Shown: positions 34,130 through 43,477, counted from the first letter of the stretch. The stretch: 64,000 nucleotides of DNA from Georgenia subflava (GCF_009193155.1 NZ_VUKD01000004.1:496001-560000); one strand, 5' to 3'. Program-made: numbers and translations. The notes: generated by a model from the sequence alone, not told the origin.

Positions 34130-35517
34130 GCGCGCCGGAAACGGCAGGTGTGAGCGCACCGGGGGACAGCACCCGGCTCTGGATCAAGAACCCGCTGGCG
34201 GTCCTCACGCCTGACGGCGTCGACGCTGCGGGCGGCATCGTCGCTCAGAACGGCGTCATCACCGAGGTCCTCGGCGCGGGCGAGGAGCCGGCCACACCGT
34301 GCGAGGAGGTCTACGACGCACGCGAGCACGTGGTGATCCCGGGCCTGATCAACACCCATCACCACTTCTACCAGACCCTCACCCGGGCCTGGTCGCCGGT
34401 GGTCAGCGTCGAGCTCTTCCCCTGGCTGGTCAACCTCTACCCGGTCTGGGCGCGGCTGCGGCCGCGGGACCTCGAGCTCGCCACCACCGTCGCGCTCGCC
34501 GAGCTGCTGCTCTCGGGCTGCACCACCGCCGCCGACCACCACTACCTCTTCCCCGGCGGCCTGGACGACGCGATCGACATCCAGGTCGAGGCCACCCGGC
34601 GTCTGGGCATGCGGGCCGTGCTCACCCGCGGGTCGATGACGCTGGGCCAGGACGACGGCGGGCTCCCGCCGCAGGAGGTGGTCCAGGACGCCGAGACGAT
34701 CCTGGCCGACAGCCAGCGACTCATCGACACCCACCACCAGCGCGGCCCCGGCGCGCAGATCCAGATCGCCCTGGCACCCTGCTCACCGTTCTCGGTGACC
34801 CGGGAGATCATGCGCGAGAGCGCAGAGCTCGCCGAGCGCAACGACGTGCGCCTGCACACCCACCTCGCCGAGACGCTCGACGAGGAGGACTTCTGCCTCG
34901 AGCGGTTCGGCATGCGCACCGTCGACTACCTGGAGTCCGTCGGCTGGCTGAGCCCGCGCACCTGGCTGGCGCACGGCATCCACTTCGACGACGGCGAGAT
35001 CGCCCGCCTCGGCGCGGCCGGCGTGGGGGTGGCGCACTGCCCGTCGTCGAACATGCGGCTGGCGTCCGGCACGTGCCGCGCCGTCGAGCTCGAGGACGCA
35101 GGGGCCGCCGTCGGGCTCGGCGTGGACGGGTCCGCCTCCAACGACGGGTCGAACCTGATCCTCGAGGCCCGGCAGGCGCTGTACGTCCAACGGCTGCGCT
35201 ACGGCGCGGAGATCTCCCCGGAACGGGCGCTGCGGTGGGGGAGCGCGGGCTCGGCCCGCGCGCTCGGGCGCGACGACCTCGGCGAGATCGCCGTCGGGAA
35301 GCAGGCCGATCTCGCGCTCTTCCGCCTCGACGACCTGCGCTTCTCCGGCAGCCACGACCCGCTGGCCGCGCTCCTGCTCTGCGGGGCCGACCGGGCGGAC
35401 CGGGTCATGGTGGCGGGGAGCTGGCGCGTCGTCGACGGTGCTGTCGAGGGGCTCGACGTGCCCGCGCTGGTCGCCGAGCACTCGGCCGCCGCCCGCCGGA
35501 TGGTCGCCGGCGCCTGA
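34126..35517 (+). CDS. 8-oxoguanine deaminase-like amidohydrolase
   Basis: Up to 463-aa metal-dependent amidohydrolase of the cog0402 deaminase group. Metal ligands NTHHH (HxH), later HTHLAE and the terminal VDGSASNDGSN Asp; the segment HHHFYQTLTRAWSPVVSVELFPWLVNLYPVWARL is characteristic of 8-oxoguanine deaminases. It would convert 8-oxoguanine to urate, feeding the same pool as xanthine dehydrogenase. The start is uncertain: TTG 34126 overlaps the xdhC stop (TTGA) and allows coupling, while GTG 34150 is an alternative eight codons later. Last gene of the operon. Confidence 0.88.
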   Translation: MSAPETAGVSAPGDSTRLWIKNPLAVLTPDGVDAAGGIVAQNGVITEVLGAGEEPATPCEEVYDAREHVVIPGLINTHHHFYQTLTRAWSPVVSVELFPWLVNLYPVWARLRPRDLELATTVALAELLLSGCTTAADHHYLFPGGLDDAIDIQVEATRRLGMRAVLTRGSMTLGQDDGGLPPQEVVQDAETILADSQRLIDTHHQRGPGAQIQIALAPCSPFSVTREIMRESAELAERNDVRLHTHLAETLDEEDFCLERFGMRTVDYLESVGWLSPRTWLAHGIHFDDGEIARLGAAGVGVAHCPSSNMRLASGTCRAVELEDAGAAVGLGVDGSASNDGSNLILEARQALYVQRLRYGAEISPERALRWGSAGSARALGRDDLGEIAVGKQADLALFRLDDLRFSGSHDPLAALLLCGADRADRVMVAGSWRVVDGAVEGLDVPALVAEHSAAARRMVAGA

Positions 35518-35575
35518 CGGGCCCCCATCCCCGCCCGGGTCGAGAGCCGCCGGACCGGTGCGCCCCTGCTACCGG

Positions 35576-35603
35576 TTGCACATCTTTGGCGCTCCGGTAG
35601 CGT
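35576..35603 (+). promoter_or_regulatory. Promoter of the M14 carboxypeptidase gene
   Basis: TTGCAC (35576-35581), a 16-bp spacer and TAGCGT (35598-35603) match the actinobacterial SigA consensus well. The RBS and ATG of the peptidase follow about 45 bp later. Confidence 0.55.
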
Positions 35604-35649
35604 GCGCCGCGCGTGCTCATCCAGACGAAGGACAATCCGGAGGTTTGGC

Positions 35650-36762
35650 ATGAAACGAAGGCTCATCGCCCTGGCGGCCGCGGTCGTCATGGTTCCGCTC
35701 GGGATCGCGTCGACGGCGACGGCTGACCCGCAGAGCAAGCCCAACGGCCCATGGGGTGACTCCAACCTGGCGGCGATCCACAGCTACGAGGAGCTGTGGT
35801 CGACGCTGGAGAGCATCGAGAACCGCGCCAAGGGCGCGTTCGAGCTCGAGGCGGCACCCCAGACGAGCAACACGGGCCGGGAGATCCCGGTGGTCACCAT
35901 CGGGGACGGACCGACGCAGGTCATGTACATCGCGAACCAGCACGGCAACGAGTTCGTGGTGAGCGAGGCCATGATCAGCATCGTCCGCAACCTCAGCGGC
36001 AACAACCCGACGGCGCGGGCCGTCCGGGACGCCCTCACGGTCACGATCGTGCCCCGTGTCAACGTCGACGGCTTCGACGCCGACGTCGTCGACAGCGACG
36101 GGGACACCACACCGTGGCGGCAGAACTACGACCCGACCTGCACGCTGGCGTGTGAGTTCTACGCCGACGGCCGCGGGTACGACATCAACCGCTACCACTC
36201 CTACAGCGACAACCCGTTCGACCACCCGTACCTCGAGGGCGACGACGACCTCAATCCGGTGCCGGAGGCCATCGCGATGCGCCAGCTCTGGGAGGAGCGC
36301 CGGCCGGAGCTAGTGATGGACTTCCACCACCAGGGCTCCTACGTCGACGAGGACGGTGGGCTGATCACCGGCTCGACCATGTGGCCGAACGCCGAGGACG
36401 AGGCCGCCGTGCTCGGGATCTCGGAGGAGTTCGCCGAGACCGTGACACTGTCCCAGCGGGTCGTCGGCATCATGCTGACCGAGCTGGACCAGTACGGCTA
36501 CGCCAACATCACGCGCTACCCCAGCACCGAGACGCCGGGGATCGCGCGCAACGCCTACGGCCTCCTCGGCTCCGCCTCCGTGCTCTTCGAGATGCGCGGC
36601 GACATCGGTGCCAAGTCCAACGGCTACATCGCCAAGACCGCCGAGAACGCCGGCATGGCGGTGCTCGAGGCCGTGGCCGACGGCTCGTGGACGACCGCCA
36701 GCCTCGAACCGGTCGAGAACATCCGCGAACGGGGGGATTTCATCACCGACCCGCACGAGTGA
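35650..36762 (+). CDS. Secreted M14-family zinc carboxypeptidase
   Basis: 370-aa exported metallocarboxypeptidase. Signal peptide residues 1-25 (MKRRLIALAAAVVMVPLGIASTATA). Zinc ligands lie in NQHGNEF (HxxE) and VMDFHHQG; the catalytic Glu is in SASVLFEMRGD; the substrate-binding NINRYH-like segment is GYDINRYH. ATG 35650 has a CCGGAGG RBS and a recognisable upstream promoter. It probably trims peptides outside the cell. A strong hairpin follows. Confidence 0.92.
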   Translation: MKRRLIALAAAVVMVPLGIASTATADPQSKPNGPWGDSNLAAIHSYEELWSTLESIENRAKGAFELEAAPQTSNTGREIPVVTIGDGPTQVMYIANQHGNEFVVSEAMISIVRNLSGNNPTARAVRDALTVTIVPRVNVDGFDADVVDSDGDTTPWRQNYDPTCTLACEFYADGRGYDINRYHSYSDNPFDHPYLEGDDDLNPVPEAIAMRQLWEERRPELVMDFHHQGSYVDEDGGLITGSTMWPNAEDEAAVLGISEEFAETVTLSQRVVGIMLTELDQYGYANITRYPSTETPGIARNAYGLLGSASVLFEMRGDIGAKSNGYIAKTAENAGMAVLEAVADGSWTTASLEPVENIRERGDFITDPHE

Positions 36763-36787
36763 GACATCGGTGAGCACGCACTCACCC

Positions 36788-36821
36788 GGACCCCGTGGCG
36801 CTCCCTCCCGCCGCGGGGTCC
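36788..36821 (+). terminator. Strong hairpin terminator after the M14 gene
   Basis: Arms GGACCCCGTGGC (36788-36799) and GCCGCGGGGTCC (36810-36821) pair over 12 bp with one G-T wobble and a 10-nt loop. A smaller dyad GGTGAG-CACGCA-CTCACC precedes it around 36769-36786. Confidence 0.7.
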
Positions 36822-36854
36822 ACCCGTCTGGTCACCCGGCGTCCGCAGGTCGAC

Positions 36855-36942
36855 GCCGAGGGGTGCGGAACGACGTCGCCGCCCGTGCGTGCTTCCCGCC
36901 CTGCTTGGCGCCGAGGGGTGCGGAACGACGTCGCCGCCCGTG
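36855..36942. repeat. 33-bp direct repeat, two copies 55 bp apart
   Basis: A 33-bp block (GCCGAGGGGTGCGGAACGAC... to GCCCGTG) occurs identically at 36855-36887 and 36910-36942. A degenerate third copy, with GGGGTAGGGAATAACC, follows near 36968. Non-coding, upstream of the HelD-like gene. Confidence 0.9.
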
Positions 36943-37047
36943 GGTGTCTCCGCAGCTCGACGCCGCGGGGTAGGGAATAACCTCCGCACCCCGGGGTGTT
37001 CTCGCCCGCCGGACCGGCGAGCACCCGCCGGGCGGTGAGAGGGGCGC

Positions 37048-39372
37048 ATGAACGAGGAAATCGACCGCGAGCAGGACCATCTCGACGGGCTGTACGCCAG
37101 GGTGGACGAGCTGCGCCGCGAGGTCGCCGACCGGCTCGACGCGGCCCTCGCCCCGGCCGGCAGGCGCGGCCAGGACCTCGTCGAGCGCGACGCCCAGGTG
37201 ACGCGCCTGACCGCTCGGCGCACCGCGCTGGACCACGCCGAGGAGGGCCTGTGCTTCGGCCGGGTCGACCGGACCGACGGCTCGCACCTGTACGTCGGGC
37301 GCCTCGGCCTGCGCTCCGCCCCGCCCGAGCGGGCCCCGCTGCTGCTGGACTGGCGTGCGCCCGGTGCGCGCCCGTTCTACACCGCGACGGCCGCCAGCAA
37401 CCAGGGAGTGCTCCGCCGTCGGCACCTGCGCACGCAGGGACGCCGCGTCGTCGGCCTCAACGACGAGCTGCTCGACCTCGACACCGACCGGGGCGGCGAC
37501 GGCCTCGTGGGTGAGGGCGCCCTCATGGAGAGCCTCACCGCGCACCGCACCGGCCGGATGCACGACATCGTCGCCACCCTCCAGGCCGAGCAGGACGAGA
37601 TCGTCCGGGACCGCCCCGACGGCGTGCTCGTCGTCCAGGGCGGACCGGGGACGGGCAAGACCGCGGTGGCGCTGCACCGTGCCGCCTACCTGCTGTACTC
37701 GCACCCGACGATCGCCGAGCGCGGCGTCCTCGTCGTCGGCCCGAGCGAGACCTTCCTTCGCTACATCGGCCAGGTGCTGCCATCCCTCGGCGAGACCCAC
37801 GTGGTCCTCACGACGGCGGACGGACTGTTCCCGGGCGTCGTCGCCGACCGCACCGACACCGACGCGGTGGCGCGTCTCAAGGGCGACGCACGCACGGCCG
37901 CCGTCCTCGCGCTGGCCGTACGCGCCCGGCAGGGCGCCCCGGGCGCCGTCGAGGTCTCGTTCGAGGGCGACACCTACCGCCTCGACGCCGACCGGCTCGG
38001 CGCCATAGTCGAGCGCGCCCGGGCGAACGGGCTGCCCCACAACCTCGCCCGGCGCACCTTCCGCCGCGAGCTCCTCGGCGCGCTCGTGCAGGACGTCGTC
38101 GAGCACGACCGCCGCCTGCTCGTCGACGTCGAGGAGGGCCTCGACGAGGACCTGGCGCGGTTCGACGCGTCGCTCGCCCGGACGCTCGACTCCGTTCCCG
38201 CGACGGTCGGGGGCACGGGCACCGAGGTGGACGGCGCCGTCGCCCCGCACGAGCTCGACCGGGTCCGCCGCGAGCTCCTGCTGGACCCGGGCGTCGCCCG
38301 GGTCGTGGAGGAGCTCTGGCCCCTGCTCGCACCGGAACAGCTGGTCGAGGACCTGCTCACCGACCCCGAGCGCCTCGCGGCCGCGGCGCCCGGGCTGGCC
38401 GACGCGGACCGCCGGTCGTTGCTGCGCGAGCGCAACGCCGGATGGTCGAGCGCGGACGTGCCGCTGCTCGACGAGGCCGCCGAGCTCCTCGGCGAGGACA
38501 ACACCGAGCAGCGAGCGCGCGAGCGGCAGCGACGCCGAGAGGCCGTGGCGTACGCGCGCCAGGTTCTCGGTGCGACGACGACCGACCTCGTCGAGGAGTT
38601 CCTGCCCGCCGTAGAGGCGGAGGACCTCGCCGAGCGCCACCGCGACCGGGACCACCGCACCCTCGCCGAGCGCGCCGCCGCCGACCGCACATGGGCATAC
38701 GGCCACGTGATCGTCGACGAGGCCCAGGAGCTCTCGCCCATGGCCTGGCGCGCGGTGCTGCGCCGCTGCCCGGCCGTCTCGTTGACCGTCGTCGGTGACG
38801 TCCACCAGACGTCCGGCGCCGCCGGGACGGACTCGTGGGAGACCGTGTTCGGCGATGACCGACGGTGGCGACGGCGCGAGCTCAGCGTGAACTACCGCAC
38901 CCCGAGCGAGGTGATGGCTGCTGCCGCACCGGTGCTCGCCGCGCTCGACGCCGATGCCCGGCCGCCGCAGTCCGTGCGGTCCACCGGCGAGCGACCGTGG
39001 CGGCGCCGGGTCGGGGAGGAGGGCCTGGCCGGCGCCGTGGTGGCAGCCGTGCACGAGGAGCTCCGGGCGCTCGACGGCGGGAAGCTCGCCGTGGTCGCGC
39101 CGGTCGTACGGGTGGCCGCGCTCGCCCGTGCCCTCGACCTCGCTGCACCCGCCGGCAAGGTCGACCTCGACGCCGACGTGGTGGTGATGACGCCGGAGCA
39201 GGCCAAGGGGCTCGAGTTCGACGGCGTCGTCGTCGTCGACCCGGACGCGATCCTCGCCGGCTCCAGGGGCCTGAACGCCCTGTACGTGGCGCTGACCCGA
39301 CCGACCCGCCGGCTCGGCGTGCTGCACCTCGGAACGGCGCCGGCGGTGCTGGCCGACGTGCCCGAGGTCTGA
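37048..39372 (+). CDS. HelD-like UvrD/Rep-type ATPase (RNA-polymerase-associated helicase family)
   Basis: 774-aa superfamily-1 ATPase. The N-terminal coiled coil (EIDREQDHLDGLYARVDELRREVADRLD) is the arm that HelD inserts into RNA polymerase. Walker A is GGPGTGKT (198-205), Walker B HVIVDEAQELSPMAW, with later motifs GDVHQTSGA, NYRTPSEV, MTPEQAKGLEFDGVVVVD and LYVALTRPTRRL. HelD proteins recycle stalled polymerase; in some actinobacteria (HelR) they give rifamycin tolerance. I see no rifamycin-associated element upstream, so the role is probably housekeeping. ATG 37048. Confidence 0.9.
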   Translation: MNEEIDREQDHLDGLYARVDELRREVADRLDAALAPAGRRGQDLVERDAQVTRLTARRTALDHAEEGLCFGRVDRTDGSHLYVGRLGLRSAPPERAPLLLDWRAPGARPFYTATAASNQGVLRRRHLRTQGRRVVGLNDELLDLDTDRGGDGLVGEGALMESLTAHRTGRMHDIVATLQAEQDEIVRDRPDGVLVVQGGPGTGKTAVALHRAAYLLYSHPTIAERGVLVVGPSETFLRYIGQVLPSLGETHVVLTTADGLFPGVVADRTDTDAVARLKGDARTAAVLALAVRARQGAPGAVEVSFEGDTYRLDADRLGAIVERARANGLPHNLARRTFRRELLGALVQDVVEHDRRLLVDVEEGLDEDLARFDASLARTLDSVPATVGGTGTEVDGAVAPHELDRVRRELLLDPGVARVVEELWPLLAPEQLVEDLLTDPERLAAAAPGLADADRRSLLRERNAGWSSADVPLLDEAAELLGEDNTEQRARERQRRREAVAYARQVLGATTTDLVEEFLPAVEAEDLAERHRDRDHRTLAERAAADRTWAYGHVIVDEAQELSPMAWRAVLRRCPAVSLTVVGDVHQTSGAAGTDSWETVFGDDRRWRRRELSVNYRTPSEVMAAAAPVLAALDADARPPQSVRSTGERPWRRRVGEEGLAGAVVAAVHEELRALDGGKLAVVAPVVRVAALARALDLAAPAGKVDLDADVVVMTPEQAKGLEFDGVVVVDPDAILAGSRGLNALYVALTRPTRRLGVLHLGTAPAVLADVPEV

Positions 39373-39391
39373 CGGCATCGACGGCGGACCC

Positions 39392-39405
39392 GGGACCTCG
39401 GTCCC
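39392..39405 (+). terminator. Short hairpin with T-rich tail after the HelD-like gene
   Basis: GGGAC-CTCG-GTCCC (39392-39405) with a tetraloop, followed by TTTCTTCT; 20 bp past the stop codon. The stem is short but the T-rich tail is rare in this window. Confidence 0.5.
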
Positions 39406-39450
39406 TTTCTTCTCGACTGGCGGCTTGTTGTCGTAGAAGGGAGCCCCCAG

Positions 39451-39777
39451 ATGGGAGAGACCACCATGACTGCACGCACGACACTGACACCCGCCGCCCG
39501 CGCGTCCGCGGCCGCCACGCCGGAGGGCGGACCGGCTACCGAGGTCCCGCCGGTGCCCGGGGTCCTGGACCTGACCGGCCGGGACCACGAGGAGTGCCGC
39601 CGGATCCTACGGGCGACCCTGCGGTCCCTGGGGCCAGGGGACGACGTCGACATCATCAGCGGGCCGGAGCTCACGGCGCTGCGGTACGAGATCGACGCCG
39701 TGCTACCTCCGGTCTACCGCTGGTCGCTGCCCAGCGGCACGCGGGCGCGCTCCACCACGGTTGTCACGCGGCTGTAG
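39451..39777 (+). CDS. Small DUF2249-like protein
   Basis: 108-aa soluble protein. After a 38-residue disordered N-terminus, LDLTGRDHEECRRILRATLRSLGPGDDVDIISGPELTALRYEI...YRWSLP follows the beta-alpha-beta pattern of DUF2249/TusA-like domains, often found with redox or sulphur-related proteins. The first start, ATG 39451, has an AAGGGAG RBS; a second ATG at 39466 also has GGGAGAG ahead of it. The similarity is by eye only. Confidence 0.65.
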   Translation: MGETTMTARTTLTPAARASAAATPEGGPATEVPPVPGVLDLTGRDHEECRRILRATLRSLGPGDDVDIISGPELTALRYEIDAVLPPVYRWSLPSGTRARSTTVVTRL

Positions 39778-39893
39778 CGGCCCGAGCCCGATTGCGGGCC
39801 GGTGCGGTTGCCGCCGGCAGCACCCTCCCGGCATCCCGACCCCGCCGGTACCGGCCACGTGCCCGGGCTGCAGCCTGGCTACTCACCTGCTGG

Positions 39894-41819
39894 TCACGCG
39901 GCCGCGCGGAGGAAGTTCTCGAGCAGCGGCCCGGCGGTCGCGGCACCGGAGTGGCCGTCCTCGACGAGCACGGCGACGGCGAGGTCGCCCTGGAAGCCGA
40001 TCATCCACGCATGGGCGCCGCCGGCGTCCTCCGCGCCGAACTCCGCGGTGCCGGTCTTGGCGAAGACCTCGCCGCCAGGCACGTCGGCCAGGAAGGTGGC
40101 GGTGCCGTCGGTCACGACCGAGCGCATCATCTGCCGCAGCGCGGCAGCCTCCTCCTCGCTCAGCGGCGAGGCACTGGCGGCCGACGCGTCGGTCGCCGCC
40201 TGCGTCGGCGGCTCACCACCGACCGCCGTGACCAGCACCGGAGTGACGCGCGACCCTGCCGCGACGCTCGCCGCCACCGTGGCCATCGTCAGGGGCGACG
40301 CCACGACGCGGCCCTGACCGATCAGCGAGGCCGCGTGCTCCGTGCCGGCGGCGTCGGTGGGCACCTCGCCGGCGACGACGGGGACACCCACCTCGGCCGC
40401 GACGCCAAGGCTGAGGGAGGCTGCAGCGTCGGCGACGTCCTGGGCGCCGATCCGGTCACGGGCAGCGATGAGGGCGGTGTTGCAGGAGGTGGCGATGACG
40501 CCCTCGAGGGTCGTCGCCCCGACCGCCTCCGCCGGGAAGCCCGGGTAGTTCGAGAACTCGCGACCGTCGGCGGTCGCGCTCGGGGTGCAGTCCATGGGGG
40601 AGTCGACGCTCAGCCCCGAGCGCAGCAGGGCCAGTGCGGTCGCGACCTTGAACGTCGACCCCGGCGCGTAGCTGCCGAGGGTGGCGGTGCTGAACCCCGC
40701 CGAGCCCGGCCCGGACGCGGCGGCGAGCACCTCACCGGTGGACGGGCGCACGGCGACGACGGCAGCGGGCGACTCGACCGGCGCCAGCAGGTCCTCCGCC
40801 GCGAGCTGGAGCCGCGTGTCCAGGGTGATGGTCACGTCCGCGCCCGGTCGCGGCTCGGTCGAGAAGATCTCGGTCTCCTCGCCGCGGGTCGTGAGCAGGA
40901 CGGTGGTCCCCGGCTCGCCGCGGAGCGCCTCGTCGTACTGGCGCTGCAGCCCGGACAGCCCGGCCAGGTCACCGGGCTGGACGGCACCGTCGGACTCCTC
41001 GACGAGCTCCGCAGTCGCCGCGCCGACGGTGCCGAGGACCGGGCGGGCGAACGCGGCGGTCGGGGCCAGCGGGAGCTCGTCCTCGACGAGCAGGACGCCG
41101 GGCAGTGCACGCGCTCCCTCGACGTCGATGTCGCCGTGGTCGTGACGACGGACGACGATCGCCTCGACGAAGGCGCGCGGCCCGGCCGCCACCGCGCGGT
41201 CGGCGAACGCCTTCGGGTCGCCGAACCCGAGGGTCTCGGCGAGCGCCGTCGCGGCGCCGGCGACGTCGGCCTCGGGCACGTTGGCCTTGTCGATGCCGAT
41301 GCGGAGCACCTCGCGCGAGGTGACGATCGCCGTGCCGTCGGCCCCGAGGACGTCGCCGCGCTCGGCCGGGGTGCGGCGCGAGGACAGGGTGGAGCCCGCG
41401 GCGGCGTCGGGGTGCATGACCGTCTGCGTCCAGTGCGCCGTCCAGGTGTCGTCGTCGAGGCTCAGCTCGGTGGACGTGGTCCAGGTCAGGTCGTTCTCGG
41501 AGGAGTCGACGTCGACGGTCCAGGTCAGCTCGACGGGTGCCGTGAGAACCTCGCCGGACTCGTCCACCTCGCCGACCTGGGCGACGACCTCACGCGGGAG
41601 GTCTGCCAGCGGGCCGAACAGCGCCGCGAGGTCGGTCGCGGCCAGTGCCCGGTCCGCCTCGCTCAGCGGCGCCTCGGCGAGCGTGCCGGAGGCGAGAGCA
41701 GCGGCGAGGTCGGTGGCTGCGGGACCGGGTTCCGGGGTGGTGGCGGTGCACGCCGAGATCCCGCCGACGCCGAGCAGTGCCAGGGCGGCCACCAGCGCTG
41801 GCCGGGTGTGGGTGGGCAT
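39894..41819 (-). CDS. Penicillin-binding lipoprotein (class B, PBP transpeptidase)
   Basis: 641-aa lipoprotein transpeptidase similar in layout to mycobacterial penicillin-binding lipoproteins. Lipobox GISAC (Cys24); an NTF2-like MecA-N domain (about 35-140); a PBP-dimer domain with SRRTPAERGDVLG (147-159); and a transpeptidase domain with S388-TFK391, SCN (445-447) and KTG (588-590). It cross-links peptidoglycan D,D-peptides and is a beta-lactam target. Start ATG 41819 begins the signal peptide; a second ATG three codons upstream is possible. Monocistronic; convergent with the DUF2249-like gene. Confidence 0.92.
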   Translation of the reverse strand: MPTHTRPALVAALALLGVGGISACTATTPEPGPAATDLAAALASGTLAEAPLSEADRALAATDLAALFGPLADLPREVVAQVGEVDESGEVLTAPVELTWTVDVDSSENDLTWTTSTELSLDDDTWTAHWTQTVMHPDAAAGSTLSSRRTPAERGDVLGADGTAIVTSREVLRIGIDKANVPEADVAGAATALAETLGFGDPKAFADRAVAAGPRAFVEAIVVRRHDHGDIDVEGARALPGVLLVEDELPLAPTAAFARPVLGTVGAATAELVEESDGAVQPGDLAGLSGLQRQYDEALRGEPGTTVLLTTRGEETEIFSTEPRPGADVTITLDTRLQLAAEDLLAPVESPAAVVAVRPSTGEVLAAASGPGSAGFSTATLGSYAPGSTFKVATALALLRSGLSVDSPMDCTPSATADGREFSNYPGFPAEAVGATTLEGVIATSCNTALIAARDRIGAQDVADAAASLSLGVAAEVGVPVVAGEVPTDAAGTEHAASLIGQGRVVASPLTMATVAASVAAGSRVTPVLVTAVGGEPPTQAATDASAASASPLSEEEAAALRQMMRSVVTDGTATFLADVPGGEVFAKTGTAEFGAEDAGGAHAWMIGFQGDLAVAVLVEDGHSGAATAGPLLENFLRAAA

Positions 41820-42006
41820 GGGAGTCATCCTGGCAGCACCCGCCCACACCGCGGAACAGATTTAGGACGGCTTCCGCCCGCTCAGACGGCTGGACCGGGG
41901 GGGGACAAGGGACCGAGCCGCAGGATCCAGGTAGCGTGTCGGGCGTGCTGCTCGCCGACGAACATGCTCTCCTCCGGGACCGGGCCGGCCTGCCCGGGCC
42001 GACGCC

Positions 42007-42780
42007 ATGACGACCGTGCTGGTGACCGGCGCGAGCGGACAGGTCGGCCGGGCGCTGGTTCCCCTGCTCCTCGCCTCCGGCTACGAGGTGCGGGCGATGA
42101 GCCGCGACGAGCGGCCTGGCGGCGACGGTCTGCAATGGGTGAGCGGGGACCTGGCGACCGGCGCCGGACTGGCCGAGGCGGTGGACGGCGTCTCCGCCGT
42201 CGTACATCTCGCGTCCGCGCCGTACCGGCGCGGGTACACCCGCAAGGTCGACGTCGATGGCACGGCGCGCCTCGTGCGGTTGGCCAGGTCGGCCGGCGTG
42301 GCGCACGTCGTGTTCCTGTCGATCGTCGGCGTGGAGGACGTGCCGTGGGGCTTCTACCGCACCAAGCTGGCCGCCGAGGAGATCGTCCGGACCGCCGGGG
42401 TGGGCTGGACGGTGCTCCGCTCGACCCAGTTCCACACGTTCACCGACCGTGTGCTGACGAGGAGCGCCCGGCTGGGTGCGCTCGTCGTCGACCCGGGCAT
42501 CCGCAGCCAGACCGTCGACCTCCGGGACGTCGCGGCGCGGCTCGTAGGAGTGGTCGGCTCCGGACCGGCCGGCCGGGTGCTCGAGCTGGGCGGTCCAGAG
42601 GTCCTGGACGCCGAGCAGGCGGCCCGGGAGTGGCTCGCCGTCCGGGGCCGACGGCGCCCCGTCGTCCGACTACGTGTCCCCGGCCGGCTCGGGGCAGCGT
42701 TCCGCGGCGACCACCTCATCACCGACGCCGAGCCCCAGGGCCGCACCACGTGGCGCGCTTATCTCGAAGCGAGCGGATGA
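42007..42780 (+). CDS. NAD(P)-binding SDR-like (NmrA-type) protein
   Basis: 257-aa atypical short-chain dehydrogenase. TVLVTGASGQVGRALVPLLL is the dinucleotide-binding loop; AVVHLASAPYRRG and VAHVVFLSIVGVEDVPWGFYRTKLAAEEIVR follow, with YRTK in the Tyr-x-x-x-Lys region. TVLRSTQFH matches NmrA-type redox sensors. Substrate unknown. ATG 42007; no tight operon partner. Confidence 0.85.
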   Translation: MTTVLVTGASGQVGRALVPLLLASGYEVRAMSRDERPGGDGLQWVSGDLATGAGLAEAVDGVSAVVHLASAPYRRGYTRKVDVDGTARLVRLARSAGVAHVVFLSIVGVEDVPWGFYRTKLAAEEIVRTAGVGWTVLRSTQFHTFTDRVLTRSARLGALVVDPGIRSQTVDLRDVAARLVGVVGSGPAGRVLELGGPEVLDAEQAAREWLAVRGRRRPVVRLRVPGRLGAAFRGDHLITDAEPQGRTTWRAYLEASG

Positions 42781-42924
42781 GGGCTGTCCGACCGGCCCCC
42801 GCTTGATGCGCGGGTTCACCCACGGCGTGTCGCTGGGGAGTGCGACGAGACGTTGGGCCGCTGAGCGCGCAGGCTCGGCGTCATTCCCTGGCGCACGCAC
42901 GCCTTCAGGGACCACCATGCGGAG

Positions 42925-43371
42925 ATGGCAGAACTCTCCGGCGAGGCGCGGGACCGGGTGCGGGCCCTGGGGCTGTGGCTCGTCGGCGGGATCCTGCTCG
43001 CCGGTGTGCTCGTCGGCCTCTACGCGACCCTCGTCGGCTTCGACCGGGTGAGCCCCGCGGCGGTGGACGCGGTGGCACGCACCGCCGAGGGACGGGACCT
43101 GCTCGTCCGGTACATCGGTGGCTCACCCGGCTGCGGCGATCCGCACCGCATCGACGTCACCGAGGACGACGAGACGGTGGTGATCTCCGCCTACACCGTC
43201 GCGCCGCACGGCACCCGGGCCGGCTTCGGGTGCGACGACCGAGGTGTCGTCATGCTCCAGACCGTCCGGCTCGGCGAGCCGTTGGGGGAGCGGCAGGTGC
43301 GTGATGGCGCGCGCGACAGTGCCGTCGTCGTGCACGACTCGCCCGCGGCGCTGCTCGACGGCGCGGGCTGA
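42925..43371 (+). CDS. Single-pass membrane protein of unknown function
   Basis: 148-aa protein with one N-terminal transmembrane helix (ALGLWLVGGILLAGVLVGLYATLVGF). The roughly 110-residue extracytoplasmic domain contains two Cys (PGCGDPHRI and GFGCDD) that could form a disulfide. No domain recognised. Its final codons and stop sit in a repeat array that runs 100 bp downstream. Confidence 0.7.
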   Translation: MAELSGEARDRVRALGLWLVGGILLAGVLVGLYATLVGFDRVSPAAVDAVARTAEGRDLLVRYIGGSPGCGDPHRIDVTEDDETVVISAYTVAPHGTRAGFGCDDRGVVMLQTVRLGEPLGERQVRDGARDSAVVVHDSPAALLDGAG

Positions 43372-43477
43372 CCCACAAGGCGGGGGACCATAAGGTGCGG
43401 GACCCCCGAGGTGCGGGCTGGCCCATAAGGCGCGAGATCCCCGAGGCGCGGGCTGGCCCATAAGGCGTTGATCGTCC
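43360..43477. repeat. 35/50-bp tandem repeat across the stop codon
   Basis: Units containing GCGGGCTGRCCCAYAAGG begin near 43360 (with the gene's stop TGA inside), 43408 and 43443. A partial CCATAAGGTGCGGGA lies between the first two. The last two units are 35 bp each and nearly identical. Confidence 0.9.

Noticed and set aside
36965-37047. Rifamycin-associated element before the HelD-like gene
   Set aside because: No long inverted repeat of the expected type is present; only the 33-bp direct repeats lie upstream.
38865-42806. A 1313-codon open frame on the + strand
   Set aside because: It runs through the HelD-like gene, the reverse strand of the penicillin-binding lipoprotein and the SDR-like gene in other frames; its translation is Arg/Ala/Gly-rich nonsense typical of GC-rich shadows.
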